Below are positions 34,791 to 46,740 of a DNA stretch of 64,000 nucleotides, one piece after another (positions within the stretch are counted from its first letter, which is position 1; every line of letters starts with the position of its first letter). Made by a program: the position numbers and the translations under genes. Location: positions 293,350-357,349 of the forward strand of contig LSRX01000484.1 of the NCBI GenBank assembly GCA_001939145.1, given 5' to 3'. Source of the DNA: Symbiodinium microadriaticum. Taxonomy: Eukaryota > Sar > Dinophyceae > Suessiales > Symbiodiniaceae. The notes beneath the pieces were generated by a model. It searched no databases. It was not told the origin of the DNA and saw only the letters and a program-made list of their open reading frames with translations.

Positions 34791-37160
34791 TACTTCCTCT
34801 CACATCATGGCATGCAACCACAAACACGACATTCCAGGACAAAGAACCTTACATCAATATCATCTTCACATCAACATCTTCACATCGTGCCATCCAGAAA
34901 CCCTTCGCAATGCTGTCGTGAAGAATCTCAAATCTTAAGCCTTAGACGCCCCTAACCACCAAATCCGAAGCCCTAACATCCGTATGCTGGGAACCCGCAA
35001 CCCCACAAGGAGCAATCCTTTCAACAGCTCCCCGGACGCGAACCCATCAAAACACCCCCTGGGTTTCAAAGGATTTACACCCTTTGGTTGGAACAGATCA
35101 ACCATACACCTGAAACTCTGCATGCCTCTGGCCAATTCCTGCGGAGCTCGAAGGTCCGGGATTGCCCAAAGGAGAGCGACACGATGCCTTGGAATGGGCT
35201 GCGGGAGATAACTCTTGTTTGGTACACGGCCATCGCACTCGAAGCCCATTCCCTTCATGAGCTCGTGTTTTCTCGTTGTACGACATTCTATGGCTTTATC
35301 AGCATGGCAAACGTTTTGCAGGGCTAACGGCTAATGTTGGTCCTGCTGCTGAAACAAAGCCCGCAGCACTGGAGCCTTTGGGCGCAGGAAACGAACGCTC
35401 TGCAATCACAGGTAGTGGTTTGCCGGAGTCTGCTCTTCGCATTTCTGGGAGGTGTGGTAAACGCGAAAAGCTCAACGTCGAAAGCACGGCGAACCTCGGG
35501 TGGGTTGGCCGGGATACAGCCTGGGTCGGCTTGAAAGGCCCTAAACTCGTGAGCCATAATCAAAAACCCTGAGCCCTCAACCTTAAACTCGAAAGTCTGA
35601 CTGTTTAAACCGCGGAAACTCGAAACCTGCACGTCGACTCTCTAAGACAAGATCGATGGTTCGGGATGCGGCCTGGCTTCGGCTTGTACTATGCGTGTGA
35701 CTCATACGGACTATGAGGTTTGTTGGGTTTTGTGCTTGGTGTTGAAATCTGAAATTCTGCTACCTCCAATAAGGGAGCCTCATGCGGCGGGCCTTTGTAA
35801 CTAAACTTCTCCCAGGTCGCGGATATCCTGGTGCTTCCCTTGGAAGAGAGACTCGTCGTCTGCGTGCCAGCCGACCGAAGCTCCACCATCCTTTCGAACA
35901 TAGGCTTCAGGAGGGTTAATTAGCATCTCTCGGAGCCAGGAAAAAACAGCAGTGGGCGGTGGTCTACCTATTCCAAAGCCCTGGCGGCGCGATTGCGACG
36001 TCAGACATGTCGAACATTTGGTGTCACTAGCAGAACGTCCCTTGGATAGGTAAATTGAGGTACGCGCCTTCAGGTCTCGGGTTAAAGGACTGCACGGTTT
36101 AGGATCAAGGGCCGAAACGATATTCCGCTGCCATTCACGTAAGCGAACACCGCAACCCTGACTTACTTCATCACCGCACGCTTGAACACACAAGCTTCAG
36201 AAACACATGCCGCAAAACTCCAAGTCTCAACAAGTCTACAGCACCCGAAATCTCTAAGTACCCTACAGGACCCTGAATTTTGTCTGGTGCGAAAGATGTA
36301 CGGTGCGCGGTTTCTGCGGGTTTTACAGGCTTGTCTTCATCCTAAGCCTTCAGCTTCTCAATCTGAACTTTCGCCGGAAACTTACGTCAAAATCTGGATA
36401 TCCCAGACCCATAATTGCACTGCAATCCCTGAACCCTGTACATGCCAAAAACGCCAGACATCGCTAGACCCTGAAGTTCCACCTCGTAGTAGTTGAGATT
36501 GCAGGAGTCAGGCCAGTCTCTTTCGTTGGTAATGCCGCAGTAGTTCCTCATGTGGGCAGTCTGCGCAGTCGCGAGCTTTCTCGGTCGCTGGCTTACCCGA
36601 ACGTTGTGACTGGAACTGCTGTCTTGTCGGAATCTAGGGGCTTCGTCTTTCGGGATGCTGGATTTTATATTCCAGGAATGTACTGTCCGGGGTTTGGGTT
36701 CGGTGCTTTTCGGTTGCGCTTTAGGGTTCTACCGTTATGGCTGGATTATTTGTTCATGGGTTCGTTTCCTCGCAGCCTTGGAGGGCTTTATGAACTCATA
36801 ACTACCAGAAGCAGAGTAGCAACAACTACACTAGCCATGAAAACAAGAAAACATGGTGCGGACTCAGGTCTCGTGTCAGACAAAGCCTCGAGCCCTCATG
36901 ACGAAGCTCAGGTTTGCAATACTAAGCTTATAAGCACGGCCAGATCCTCAAGGCACTGACAGGCACCAAAATACACAAGCCTCGTGTATCTCACTGATTA
37001 AGCTTTAGCCTTAAGCTCCCCCCAACCCCCAACCCTAAACCCCAAACCCTAAATAAACCCTCTGAACACTGAGCACTCCCGGGCACATAGAAGCTCGTAG
37101 GAGCTCAATCATGAACCTGGGCACGACCCAGAGGTGTTAGGTTGTATTATGGTATGTTGT
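34791..37160. other. Gene-free DNA
   Basis: No gene recognised. A telomere-like cluster (AACCCTAAACCCCAAACCCT) lies at about 37030-37052, directly before the decamer array. Confidence 0.5.
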
Positions 37161-37240
37161 AGTATATGATAGTATATGATAGTACATGAGAGTCTATGAG
37201 AGTAAATGATAGCAGATTATAGTATACTATAGTATATGGG
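37161..37240. repeat. Tandem decamer array, eight units
   Basis: Eight consecutive 10-base units related to AGTATATGAT occupy the interval. The first two are perfect; the rest carry one to four changes (AGTACATGAG, AGTCTATGAG, AGTAAATGAT and others). Confidence 0.9.
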
Positions 37241-40200
37241 TTTAGGTCTGTCTCGGGCTGCAAGGGATTGAAATTCCGGGTTTGAGGCCTGACTGCTCAA
37301 GGTCACCCCTGGGCCTAGTAGAGTCTAGGCTGCGCTGTGTAGACTGCGGAGGATAGCGTGCAAGAGCACACTTCCGAGACCCTCGCGGCTTTCATGAACT
37401 CAAGCGCAACCTAAAGGCTCAGGTGCCAAATACAGCTAAACCAAGACTCTGGAAGAATCATTGCAAAACCCTAAACTTAAACCCTGAAACCATGAAGCCC
37501 TAAATCTACACCCGAAAACAAAATAACGTAAGACCCAACAACGGGAATCCGAAAATCCTAAAACCGACCAAGCCGCGGAGGAAACTCCTGGGCTTCGACC
37601 TCGATGCCTCCGTAGCGGTAGGTGCACTTGCAGCCTCTCCATGGAGATCTCGGATTTAAGGCTTGCAGTTTAGGGTCTAGGCTTTAGGGCCTTTAGGTTT
37701 GCAGTTGAGGATTTATGGTTTACAATTGAGGGTTGAGGGTTTAAGGCTCAGACTGGCTGCAGGCGGTTTCGGGCCGAAGGTTGGCAAGTGGCTTTACGGT
37801 CTATGCCCCAGGTTGTGAAGTTGCTTCCTGTGTATATAAGGAGGACTTTCAGATTTGAGGGCTGTCCTCGAGACCTGTTCCGCGTCAGGTGCCTGGTTGT
37901 TGAACGAACCATGCCCTCAGGTGCCGAACAACAAATGGTTTGGATTCTGACTCCGGGTATCCTGGGCTAAAGTTGGGCATAGGCTCCAGCGGCTTTAGGA
38001 ACCTTGGGGCTTCAGGGCATAAGGCCTGAGGGAGTTTGAGCGGGTAGGGAACCTAGGGTTTAGGGTTGAATACTGCTGTTCGCTTGGAGGTTGGAGCTTC
38101 AGTCGGAGAGGGTGAGGTGGCACTTATTGGCTGAATGACAAACGATGATAAGCGGAGGAATCCACGGCTGGGTCGGCAGAGTTAGGGCCCGATTCCGAAT
38201 GGTCAGAGAAAAGTTGATTGCAAGGGGGGCGAACCTCCCGGAAAGCTCTCAGACGACATCTTCTTCGGCTGAACCAGAGATCCTCTAACCGGGGTCCGGC
38301 CTTTCTTCGTCATCCAAGCCTCAGAAAAAAGTTGCGGCTTAGAAAAGGGATTTTGGCCCTCTACTCATGTGCATTCTTGTCGTGACGCCTACCGGGCCCA
38401 CGGGGGCTCCGGGCTTTACTTTTGGAGCCTCGAGCCATGGGAAAACTGGTTGTGCCAAGCCATCCAACGGACTGAACTGTCGCACTGACACACATGTTTC
38501 AGCAACTTTCGGAAAAACCGTCTGAAGGCACATACTCTAGATTACAAGTGCTGTCGGTGTTTGTTTGGAAGGAGATGCCTAGAACAAAGTCTATCTCCAA
38601 GGACATCCCGCTTTAGAGCCACCTGTGCATCACTTGCTAACCCTACTCCCCGAAGCCCACAAATCGGAATCTTCTCATGCCAGGCTGCCGTCTGTCGAGG
38701 GACCAGCTTTCCGAAAACATTCTCGGGTTGCTTCCACTCGGTTCCCTCCTGCCGAGTTTCAGAGCTCAGCTGCAAGGGATCAAGGGTCGCAGTCTCTAAC
38801 ACAGTGATTGTTCAATAAGACACAACATCGTATCTTCTCCTGGGAAAAGACACTAGTACTTCCGTCCTTTTCTTCTCAACACAACTGATATTCTTAATAG
38901 CTACGCTTTGTCTGTTGAGGTACACGAGCTTGCATGGATCGAGAGAATGGCAATTGCCGCAATAAACTTGTTTCTCCGAGAATGAAATACTAGAACTCAT
39001 CTATCTCTTGACACAAAGGAGGCTTGAGAAGGAAGCTAGGGAGGCGCTTGTAAATGAGAAGACGAGATTCTGAGAACTCCTGCGCTTGTCAATCAGAAGC
39101 ACAAGACGCCTTGTGCCTTTACTGAGGAACCACTATGTCTTTTTCAAGCACTTCTCGGGGTCGTGTGTTCTTCAACAGGGCAACGACCGTCCTTGTTACT
39201 TTCTCGCAGAAGTATGAAGACGCTTCTTCATCCCTTAACAGGAGGTACAGAGAGCTCCTCTACCTTGTGACAAGCATCTCTTGAGAAGACATAAAAAGTG
39301 ATTCCATTAGCTCCAACAATAAGGGCTCTGGTTAACTCTATGCGGGAAACCAGGGACCTCCTCGATTTCTTCATCAGAATCAAGAAGTTTTTTCTGTTTT
39401 CTTAACGACAGGTGAAGAACTCCAGACCCCTCATCCTAAACCGTAACTTTTAAAGCGCTCCGCGGTCTCACCATCATCTCACCATCAGACATGCAGAAGC
39501 CCTCGCGCCTTCCGCCTGATTTGTTCTGGCTTAGCTTCGCGTATCTCAGGCTGAACTTGAAATTGAAGCCGAAGTCCTAAACCTGTTGCACGGTTGCGAC
39601 GCCCTGAACCCAAAAGACCAAACCCTCCACTCGACATCCACATGCATGGCTGGCAAACCATCTGGTCAACAGAATATTCTCTACTTCTGATTCGTCTAGC
39701 CTTAGCTTCGCATCGCAAGCCCAAACCAGGAAATGTGACAGTTTGGTATAGTATTTAGAATGAGCTCGCATCCTTCACTCTTTGGAAGAAGCTCGCGCAT
39801 TGAGCTTCATCAAAGGGGCACCTAGTCAGCCACATGAAGGGACTTGCTAGACTGTTTGTGGATTGATGCTTGAGGTTTGATTTCGGTTTTATGTTCGTTC
39901 CGGCTTGGAAATTCTGACAAAGCTTGCGTTAAACAATGTGCGTCGGCATGTCAACTCTGTTGATGTGGTTGCCTAAACCCGGAACCTAAAGTCGTGCACA
40001 AGATCCCAGGGCGCTGAAGCCCTGAGCCCCTTTCGAGGTCAGGTACTCGGACTAGAGGCTTGAGGTCATGTCCCGAAAATCCCGCTAAGTCTTGTACAGC
40101 TCCCGGCCTTAATTCATGGCCTAGGGTTTTGCGTGCATCGTGACAGCTCGCAGAGCACGAAAGCCGCAAACACTGGCCCCAAACTCAAACCCAGACCTGC

Positions 40201-40392
40201 GGCCGAGTGACTGCAGGAAGGCTGCAAAGGAGCGACGTGATTCATCCAGGAGGATGTACTCCCATTCTGACCAAGTTAGGGCTTGGGGGCCTGAGAAATT
40301 CTAGGTTCAGGGTTGGCTGTATCGAGGTTAGTCAGCTCATTTGATGGGAGGGGCCGGCTTTGCCCCCCGTGCCCCCTGCAGGCGCCTTTCGC
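37241..40392. other. Gene-free DNA
   Basis: No gene recognised. Sense-strand telomere-like variants lie near 37665-37745 and 38050. The stretch 38990-39430 lacks them and is richer in AAG/CTT-type words; its frames contain loosely similar ELL/DLL-containing peptides but also stops. Confidence 0.45.
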
Positions 40393-40449
40393 CTTGAGAA
40401 GACTCTTTAGAAAGCAAAAGCAAATGGCCGCTGCAAGCTTTGCCCTCAA
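40393..40449. repeat. 57-bp direct repeat, first copy
   Basis: The segment from CTTGAGAAGACTCTTTAG to CCCTCAA recurs at 40641-40697 with a single mismatch near its right end. It is preceded by a GC hairpin (GGGGCCGGCTTTGCCCC, about 40351-40367). Confidence 0.95.
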
Positions 40450-40603
40450 GCCAGAGACTTTAGAATCCAAGAACTGCAGCAGCTATCCTGGAGGCCTCTG
40501 CCTTACTTAAATTTTATATAAACGGAGGCATTTCACAAAGCCGGCAAGGGTATCCCTTACGAGCCCTCCGGGTCGTATTAATAAAAGGGGTGGTAATAAT
40601 AAA

Positions 40604-40619
40604 CCCCGCCGGGGCGGGG
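40604..40619. repeat. GC-rich hairpin between the direct repeats
   Basis: CCCCGCC and GGCGGGG pair around a 2-base loop. The hairpin lies about 20 bases left of the second direct-repeat copy, as another GC hairpin lies left of the first copy. Confidence 0.8.
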
Positions 40620-40640
40620 GGTCCCGGCAGCATTGCTTTG

Positions 40641-40697
40641 CTTGAGAAGACTCTTTAGAAAGCAAAAGCAAATGGCCGCTGCAAGCTTTCCCCTCAA
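40641..40697. repeat. 57-bp direct repeat, second copy
   Basis: 56 of 57 bases match 40393-40449. The spacing of 248 bp and the paired GC hairpins suggest a duplicated small element. The 145-codon minus-strand frame at 40507-40944 runs through this copy and is probably not a gene. Confidence 0.95.
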
Positions 40698-41934
40698 ACA
40701 TGGCAAAGAAAAGACCCAACTTCACCAACAAAAGAAAGTAAAGGGCTTGCGTTGTGCATTGAATATGCTGCTCAACCTTCCTGTTTGTCTCGCGAATGAT
40801 CTGGACTACCAACAAGCCAGGAAACCGTTCCCCTGAAAGCCAGCAAGCCTCGGAAAGAAAGATACCAAAGAGACCACCAGCCAGATCTAGGGCTTGGCAA
40901 AAGTCGTTGCCCGAATAGCTTCGGCTTTCACTTAGGGCTCCCAACCTGCATCTTCCGGCGCGATCTCACCAATCAGCTGGAGCCCTGTCTCCTGAGAACA
41001 AGGTGCAGCGTCGGCTAGATTGGCTTTAATAAGAGTTGCTAGTTTCCATGTTCAAGCGCCCCGTCGTGTAATCTCCTCTTCAAGCAAGTGCCTGGAAAGT
41101 CTCCTGGGTCCAGAATGAAAAGCCATCCACATGATATGGTTCAGGGCTGAGGGTGGAAACTCGCTCTCACACTCCCCTGGTGGAATTGAAAATAGTGGGT
41201 AGCCAAATGTAGCCAATCTATGAGCCGTGCCGCAGATCCTTGGCCTCATGAGCCACATGACTGCCAGGCCCAAACCCTCGGCCTCAAGCCCACCCAAACA
41301 ACCTGTCAGTGTACTCTTGAGGCAGTTCCATATAGAACCTGACACACCCTGAAGAACCGCTTACTTTCTGAAAAAATATCTGCCAACAGTTCTCCTCTCG
41401 AGGCTGCTCCCACATGTCGCCACATCGCTCTGGTGAGTCATCCTGGGACCGCCGGGGGGCTTGGCGCATCGGGGAGAGCATTGCGATCCATAAATGAAGC
41501 TTCTTCTTCGGCTACCGCTAATGCTACTGCTGATCTTCCTGCTTAGTTCCTGCTTCTACGACGACGCACCTGCTGCGACTGCCCAGGAAGTAGGATTTTA
41601 CGTTTTATTCCGAGGGATGATGCTGTAGCCACTGTAGCCTGGCCTCCTGCCACTCCCAGCGACCATTCGCGCCGCCTTCGCGCAGTTGCTGGGCGAAGAG
41701 GTTTGGGCACAACACAAGGGTATTTGGAGCCTCGAAATGGTTTTAAAGGGCAGGGATGATTTCGGGAGGATTCGTCCAATGTGTTTTTGGCTACTAGGGC
41801 GGTGTTTAATTGACGGGGGAAGCGATTACTTCAAACTCAAAACCAGGCACTCACACTTCAATGTTTCTGCCCGAGGTTAATTCCCGTAAGCCTCGCCTCC
41901 TTATAAGCCTTGGTGCTAATCCTAGAGCACAGTA
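40698..41934. other. Gene-free DNA
   Basis: I see no gene, RNA or repeat that I can support here. Confidence 0.45.
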
Positions 41935-42190
41935 AGAGCAGAAGCAAGAGCAGGAGGTAGAGCAAGAGCAAAAGCAAAAGTGGGAGCATCAGCAAGAGCA
42001 GCAGCAAGAGCAGCAGCACGAGCAGCAGCAAGAGCAAAGCAAAAGCAAAAGCGGGAGAGTAAGAGCAAGAGCCGGGACAAAAGCGGGAGCAACAGCACAA
42101 GCAGACAGAGACGCAGCAGAAGCAGGAGCAAAAGCCAGCGCGGGAGCAAGAGCCAGAGCAGGAGCAAGAAAACGAGCCCTCAAAAGCGGC
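41935..42190. repeat. Purine-rich degenerate AGCAAG/AGCAGG hexamer array
   Basis: About 250 bases of imperfect hexamers (AGCAAG, AGCAGG, AGCAAA, GCGGGA) with a strong purine bias on the plus strand. One plus frame (41980-42195) reads as an Arg/Ser/Lys-rich peptide like the RS domain of splicing factors; the minus frames read as poly-Leu. With no domain on either side, I treat it as simple sequence, though a real RS-repeat exon cannot be excluded. Confidence 0.85.
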
Positions 42191-43959
42191 AGTAGAAATA
42201 AAAAGAACTCCTAACAATAAAGATACGTTCCGTTTCTATGGGGTGGGGGGCCGTTTAGGGGGAAGGGCTTATTGGAGCAATCTCGCGATCATGGTGGGCA
42301 GGTTTTCTGCACTCTCTGCACCGTGCACCTCCCAACACCCCACCACCGCCACCCCTGACTGAGGCTTCCACAACGGCCCAAAAAATAGCCAAATTCCCTG
42401 CAAACCACATAAATGCAGCAGAAAAGCCTGCAGACCTGAAGTCCCGAATCCGGAACAACCCAAACCCGCCAAGCAACATACACAACATACACATTTTCTC
42501 GTGTGCACTTGATGGACTAGTCCTCACTCGAGGTGTATCGACACCTCCAACACTTGTTCTGACTCAACAGTCAACACCCCTACACCCCACACCTAAACCC
42601 CAAACCGCCACGACCCAAAGCCCTACACGCTAAACTTGCCCTAAACCCTAAAACCCTAGCCCCAAACCCGCGACCCCAAGACCCCCGCCACAACAATCTA
42701 CGCTAGCGGCTTGAATCAGCAACTTCTTTCCAAAATTGGAGCCTTTCCCTTTCTCCTTCGCATCGCTCCAGCGCCTTGTGCCCGAGCCGGCTCCGTCCTC
42801 GCGCGCTTTGGTGGTTTTCTGCGGGGTTCAGGGTGCAAAGCTTTAGGGCTAGGAGGGGCCCGCGCGGGTTGCAAAGGCTCGCTTATAGGATGTTATACGC
42901 CCTTGCTTGGCTTTACAACGCCCCATAGCGCTTAGTGAAAGGGCTTAAAGGTGCGGGCACACGAGAAAACTGTGAAGGAGACCAACACAAAGGTAATTGT
43001 ACCACTATTGTGTGAAGCCCCTATAAGATCTTCAAAGAAGGATGCGAGACACAAGGCTTGCGGTTCGGCGCGCAACATTCTGGACTTCTACGCCTGAGAT
43101 TCTGGGGTTTACAAGTGGCGGACTTTCCACTGTAGTGCTTAACCCAGGCTTTACTCAGACTCGGTTTTGGGGAGGGCAGCAAACGATGCTATGTCGGGCG
43201 TTGCTCTGGCTTGGGGTGAGAAGAGCCCGGCAAACATGTCATAGGTGGTGGCTCACGGAATACTTAGACCCGAGAAATTTGAAGCCCTAACAACTTGCAC
43301 TTCTTTAGTAACGCCTGGGAGAAAGAACCCTGCTGTAACCTGTGATGTCACTAGTACATGCACAAGTCTAAACATGCGTCGAAGTTTGTCTTGCAGCCGC
43401 CGTAATAGGGACTGTTGGTTCTTTAGCTTTGAGAATCTCGGCGTCCAAAGGGCCTGATTTTCCGGACTGTTAGGGTTGCGTGCACAGTTGAATCTTTTGG
43501 CGGTGCTTGATTATGTAGATACTGTATTGCATACCACCCCTGACACACCCAGCTTCACATGATTGTGCCTCTTCGTCTTCCCCACCTGGCGGGAACAGGT
43601 TCAATCATTCGTGCCGAAATAGTGGAAAGGGGCTTGACATGTTTGCTATATCTATCCACAACGCTTAGCCCATACATTTATGCAAACATGTAACAACCGA
43701 AAAAAATTGTATGGGTGTATATGTCTGCGTGTGCATATGTGTATATATATATGTATATGTGTATATATATATATATATGCATACATGCATCTATACATGT
43801 AAAATGAGCCCGATACCTTTACGGCATACTTAACAAACGATTGATACATACAATATCAAATGCCTAGCTAAATAGAATATGGCTAAGAGGTACATGGCAC
43901 AAACCGACCAAAAAGATTTCGGATCGTCAGTGGCATATTGTTGAATATCGAATTTCCAT
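42191..43959. other. Gene-free DNA with a TA/CATA tract
   Basis: A telomere-like cluster (CCCTAAACCCTAAAACCCTA) lies near 42640-42660, and a GTATATATATATATGC-type tract at about 43735-43780. No gene recognised. Confidence 0.55.
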
Positions 43960-44111
43960 TTCTTTCAGAAGCTTGGCCTGGTGAACGGCATCACTATTTG
44001 AGGTGTCAAATATCTTATATGATATCCCGATTGTTGCCTTTCATGTAACCGGACATGGATGGTCAGCAACAACAAGCATTGGTCGAAACACAAGCAAGCG
44101 AGCGGGTACAG

Positions 44112-44880
44112 CATGTCATCTAACAGTTTAATATTGTCATACATAGTATTCGTGCATGCTGCTGAAGGCGGGTTGTTCTTGTCTAGCGCTCTCCACCGCT
44201 GCAGAAATGGATTTGCCGTGCAACCGCATCTCCTTCGCCAGGCTTCGCTTGGCAGACTCCTTCTTGATGTTGCCCAGACCAGGCTTGTCTGTCTGCTCGC
44301 GTTGTGTCTTCGAAGGATCCAGAGATCGGTGGGGAAGTTTTTTCTCTCCGAAGAAGTCTCTGTAGGAGTTCTGGCTGCAACGCCGTATTTCGAGGCCTTC
44401 AAAGAGACCGTTGTTCGAAACCGAGTAGTGTCAAGAGGCCCCTCGAACAGCTCGTCCGGGTTGAATACCTTCGGCTTGCGAGACCCTCTCGAGCTCTGGA
44501 CATTCAGCTTGATCGCAGCTTGCAGGTTCCAATCCGAAAATGTGGAGCGCGGCACTGGTTCTCGGCCAGAGCAGCCTCCCCCAGGAATCTTTCGACTACT
44601 GCGTCCCGCTCTGCAAGGCCAAGGACTTTTCCAGAAGAGAGACCACCAGACACCTTCTGGCTCTCTGGTCTGGCTTCAGCTCGGCCAAGACTTTGAGCCA
44701 AGCAGCTCGGGATCGGCCAACCTCGGCCACAGAGCATTCGGGCCGCCGCTTTATGCATGCATCCTGTCCATCCATCTTCGCGGGGTCGAAGTAATAGAAA
44801 GCTCTTGCAAAGAGACCGAGCTTGGGCCCGTTGTCGCTGTCAGACCCAGCCAGCTGCTGCCTCAGCTTGTACTTATCGGA
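44112..44880 (-). pseudogene. Decayed minus-strand coding region, unknown protein (C-terminal part)
   Basis: Protein-like reading runs on the minus strand but steps through the three frames. SDKYKLRQQLAGSDSDNGPK begins just after an AG (acceptor-like) at 44880. It is followed by AWLKVLAELKPDQRARR, then in the next frame LGLAERDAVVERFLGEAALA, then FSDWNLQAAIKLNVQSSRG and NPDELFEGPLDTTRFRT, and finally KLPHRSLDPSKTQREQ to a stop after SMHEYYV near 44138. All three shifts go the same way. I do not recognise the family. It could be a pseudogene, a decayed mobile element, or a gene with base-skipping errors in the assembly. The 295-codon plus-strand frame at 44059-44946 is its shadow. Confidence 0.5.
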
Positions 44881-44984
44881 CTAACATTGGCTAGCAAGGG
44901 CTTGAAATTGGAGTTATTATGTAACCCGATATTAATGCACAATTAAATTTATAATGTTTGCCCGACGCAACAAGTGGCCATAGA

Positions 44985-45186
44985 TGGGTTTTGCAAACCT
45001 TTCGTACGAGGCCAAGACCTCGACCAAGTTTTTTCGATCGGGCCATGTGAGGCCTGCCTCCAGGTCAAGAGCTGCGAACGCATTGACGTGGTCGTGGTTG
45101 GGGAAGAAGGCCTCGAAACTGGCAGACATCAGGTCATACAGAGACCTGGAAAAGTCTTTGAGCACGTTCACGTCTGGGTGCTCCAA
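44985..45186 (-). CDS. Possible upstream exon of the same unknown protein
   Basis: A minus-strand frame reads LKDFSRSLYDLMSASFEAFF, PNHDHVNAFAALDLEAGL and TWPDRKNLVEVLASYERFAK, which is balanced, helical-looking protein sequence. It ends in AT-rich DNA with stops, about 60 bases before the acceptor-like AG at 44881. A small intron between the two blocks would be consistent, but the donor was not fixed (a GC after CTATG is one option). The family is not recognised. Confidence 0.45.
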
Positions 45187-45419
45187 GGATGCGGCGATTT
45201 ACCGCGAACCCTCATACCAATGCAGAGGACCTAAAAAATCGAGACCTGCCACAGACCACGGTCGTGGAGGCCGGAGTGCTCCAGGAGGATCAAGACCGAC
45301 TCAGCAAAGGTGCACCAGGCATGACAGCACGGGAACTTGAAATGTCATGCCACTGCTGACACTGAAATGTCAAGAAACCTGTGCAGGCAAGATGCACACC
45401 ATGTGGACACATCCACCCG

Positions 45420-45690
45420 CAACTTGCACAAGTACAAGTATATCTGCGGCTGGTTGTCCATCATCTTCTTCTTGGTCGCCGTCACGGCCTCGTTGATCTC
45501 ATCGAGCTCCAGCAGCTTGTTGCCAGCGCCACGTGTCATGAGACCTAAGTTACACGAGACCACCGAAATGAAACTTCGAACTTCCACCAGACAACTTCCA
45601 CCAGACCAAGCGCCTTCGGCTCTCAGCCTGGCTTGCTCCTGCTGGGAATCCGTGGCTTTCTTGGCATCGGCCGGTGCTGCCATGGCTTTG
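45420..45690 (-). CDS. Possible further exon of the unknown minus-strand protein
   Basis: The frame reads APADAKKATDSQQEQARLRA and, further on, GAGNKLLELDEINEAVTATK followed by KMMDNQPQIYLYLCKLR. A poorer stretch around a near-duplicated GTCTGGTGGAAGTT lies between (45587-45612). The Lys-rich helical end is coding-like. It lies upstream of, and on the same strand as, the 44985-45186 block, so the three may be parts of one gene or element. Confidence 0.4.
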
Positions 45691-45699
45691 CCCTAAGCT

Positions 45700-46740
45700 A
45701 GACCCTAGAGGCCGACGTGTTGCGACATGATCCTGGACCCTAGTGGCCTAGTAAGGCCTCCTAGTCTAGTGCTGGTGCTTTACGGAGGCCTGATGATCTG
45801 ACGATGCACCGATGGTGGACCCAACAGCCCGCCTTAGATAGGATCTTGAGGGATGAGCATCAGGACACTGGCAGAGTGCTAGCTACGGGCATTGTTGCAG
45901 AACCGGCATGTTAAATCACGGACATGTTGAGCTCACGGTGCTGAAAATGTTGCAGGGAGCAGCAGTCAAAGGCTGTGCAAAGCATTGCCCACGAACGAAC
46001 TGCAGCAAAACCACCGAGCAAGCGAGCTGAGGAGGCCTCTCGATGAACACCAAAACCTCCCAAGGCCTCAGGAATGCGAGAATGCATTGCGATCTGAGCC
46101 TGAGAAGCCAGCTGAGCCATGCACATCGGTGGCCACGTGGTTCTGGCAAGACCTCGCAAGTCAGCCAGGTGGATCTATAAGGAAAAAACCAGTGCTCCAC
46201 CAATACTGAAGCTCGGGCCGACCGATTATCTGGGCCATGTCGAGACCGCCTGCCCGGAGCAAAACTCAACAAGAAGAGCTTTCTAAGTCCTGAAGCAGAA
46301 CGAGATGCCTTCACGACCAGGCCTGCAACGAAAGCCGCGGGCAGCTGTCCTGTCGGAAAGACACTCTATTTATGTTCTGAGGGGTGGGGCACTCTTGCGA
46401 CGGAAGATGTGTTATACCACGAACGAACCCCGCCGCGAACAACCTAAACACCTGACTTGTCTAGCTATTGACCCGCACAGCCCTAGGGAAGTTCGAATGT
46501 TCACGCTTTTTCCCGGAGCAGGCGATTGCATCAAGGACCATCCAACAGCGAGCAGCGTTCGTCGGCTGTTGAGGATGATGAGGATGATGACGAGGATGCA
46601 TCCTTGTCCTGTGGGGGACGCGGGAAAGCCGGGCGACTTGAGCGGCTTCACGCTCACGTCGAGCTTCCTCCTTACTCGCTGAACAGATGGACCGAAGCTC
46701 ACATATGGAGGATGGGCTTAAGCTTTAAGCGACGGAAATG
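45700..46740. other. Ambiguous region upstream of the unknown coding block
   Basis: Open frames of 70-130 codons overlap on both strands (for example 45911-46314 minus, 46305-46682 plus) and none is clearly better than the others. A GATGATGAGGATGATGACGAGG run at 46575-46598 gives acidic or serine-rich peptides. It may contain N-terminal exons of the minus-strand protein, but I cannot show it. Confidence 0.35.

Noticed and set aside
38990-39430. Possible tandem coding repeats containing ELL/DLL peptides
   Set aside because: Spacing is irregular (about 180 and 100 bases), stops interrupt every frame, and similarity is weak.
40507-40944. 145-codon minus-strand ORF with hydrophobic runs
   Set aside because: It spans the 57-bp repeat copy and GC hairpin; the Leu- and Pro-rich runs come from these. 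No domain is recognisable.
44059-44946. 295-codon plus-strand ORF
   Set aside because: The minus strand has more protein-like readings in the same interval, so the plus frame is more likely its shadow.
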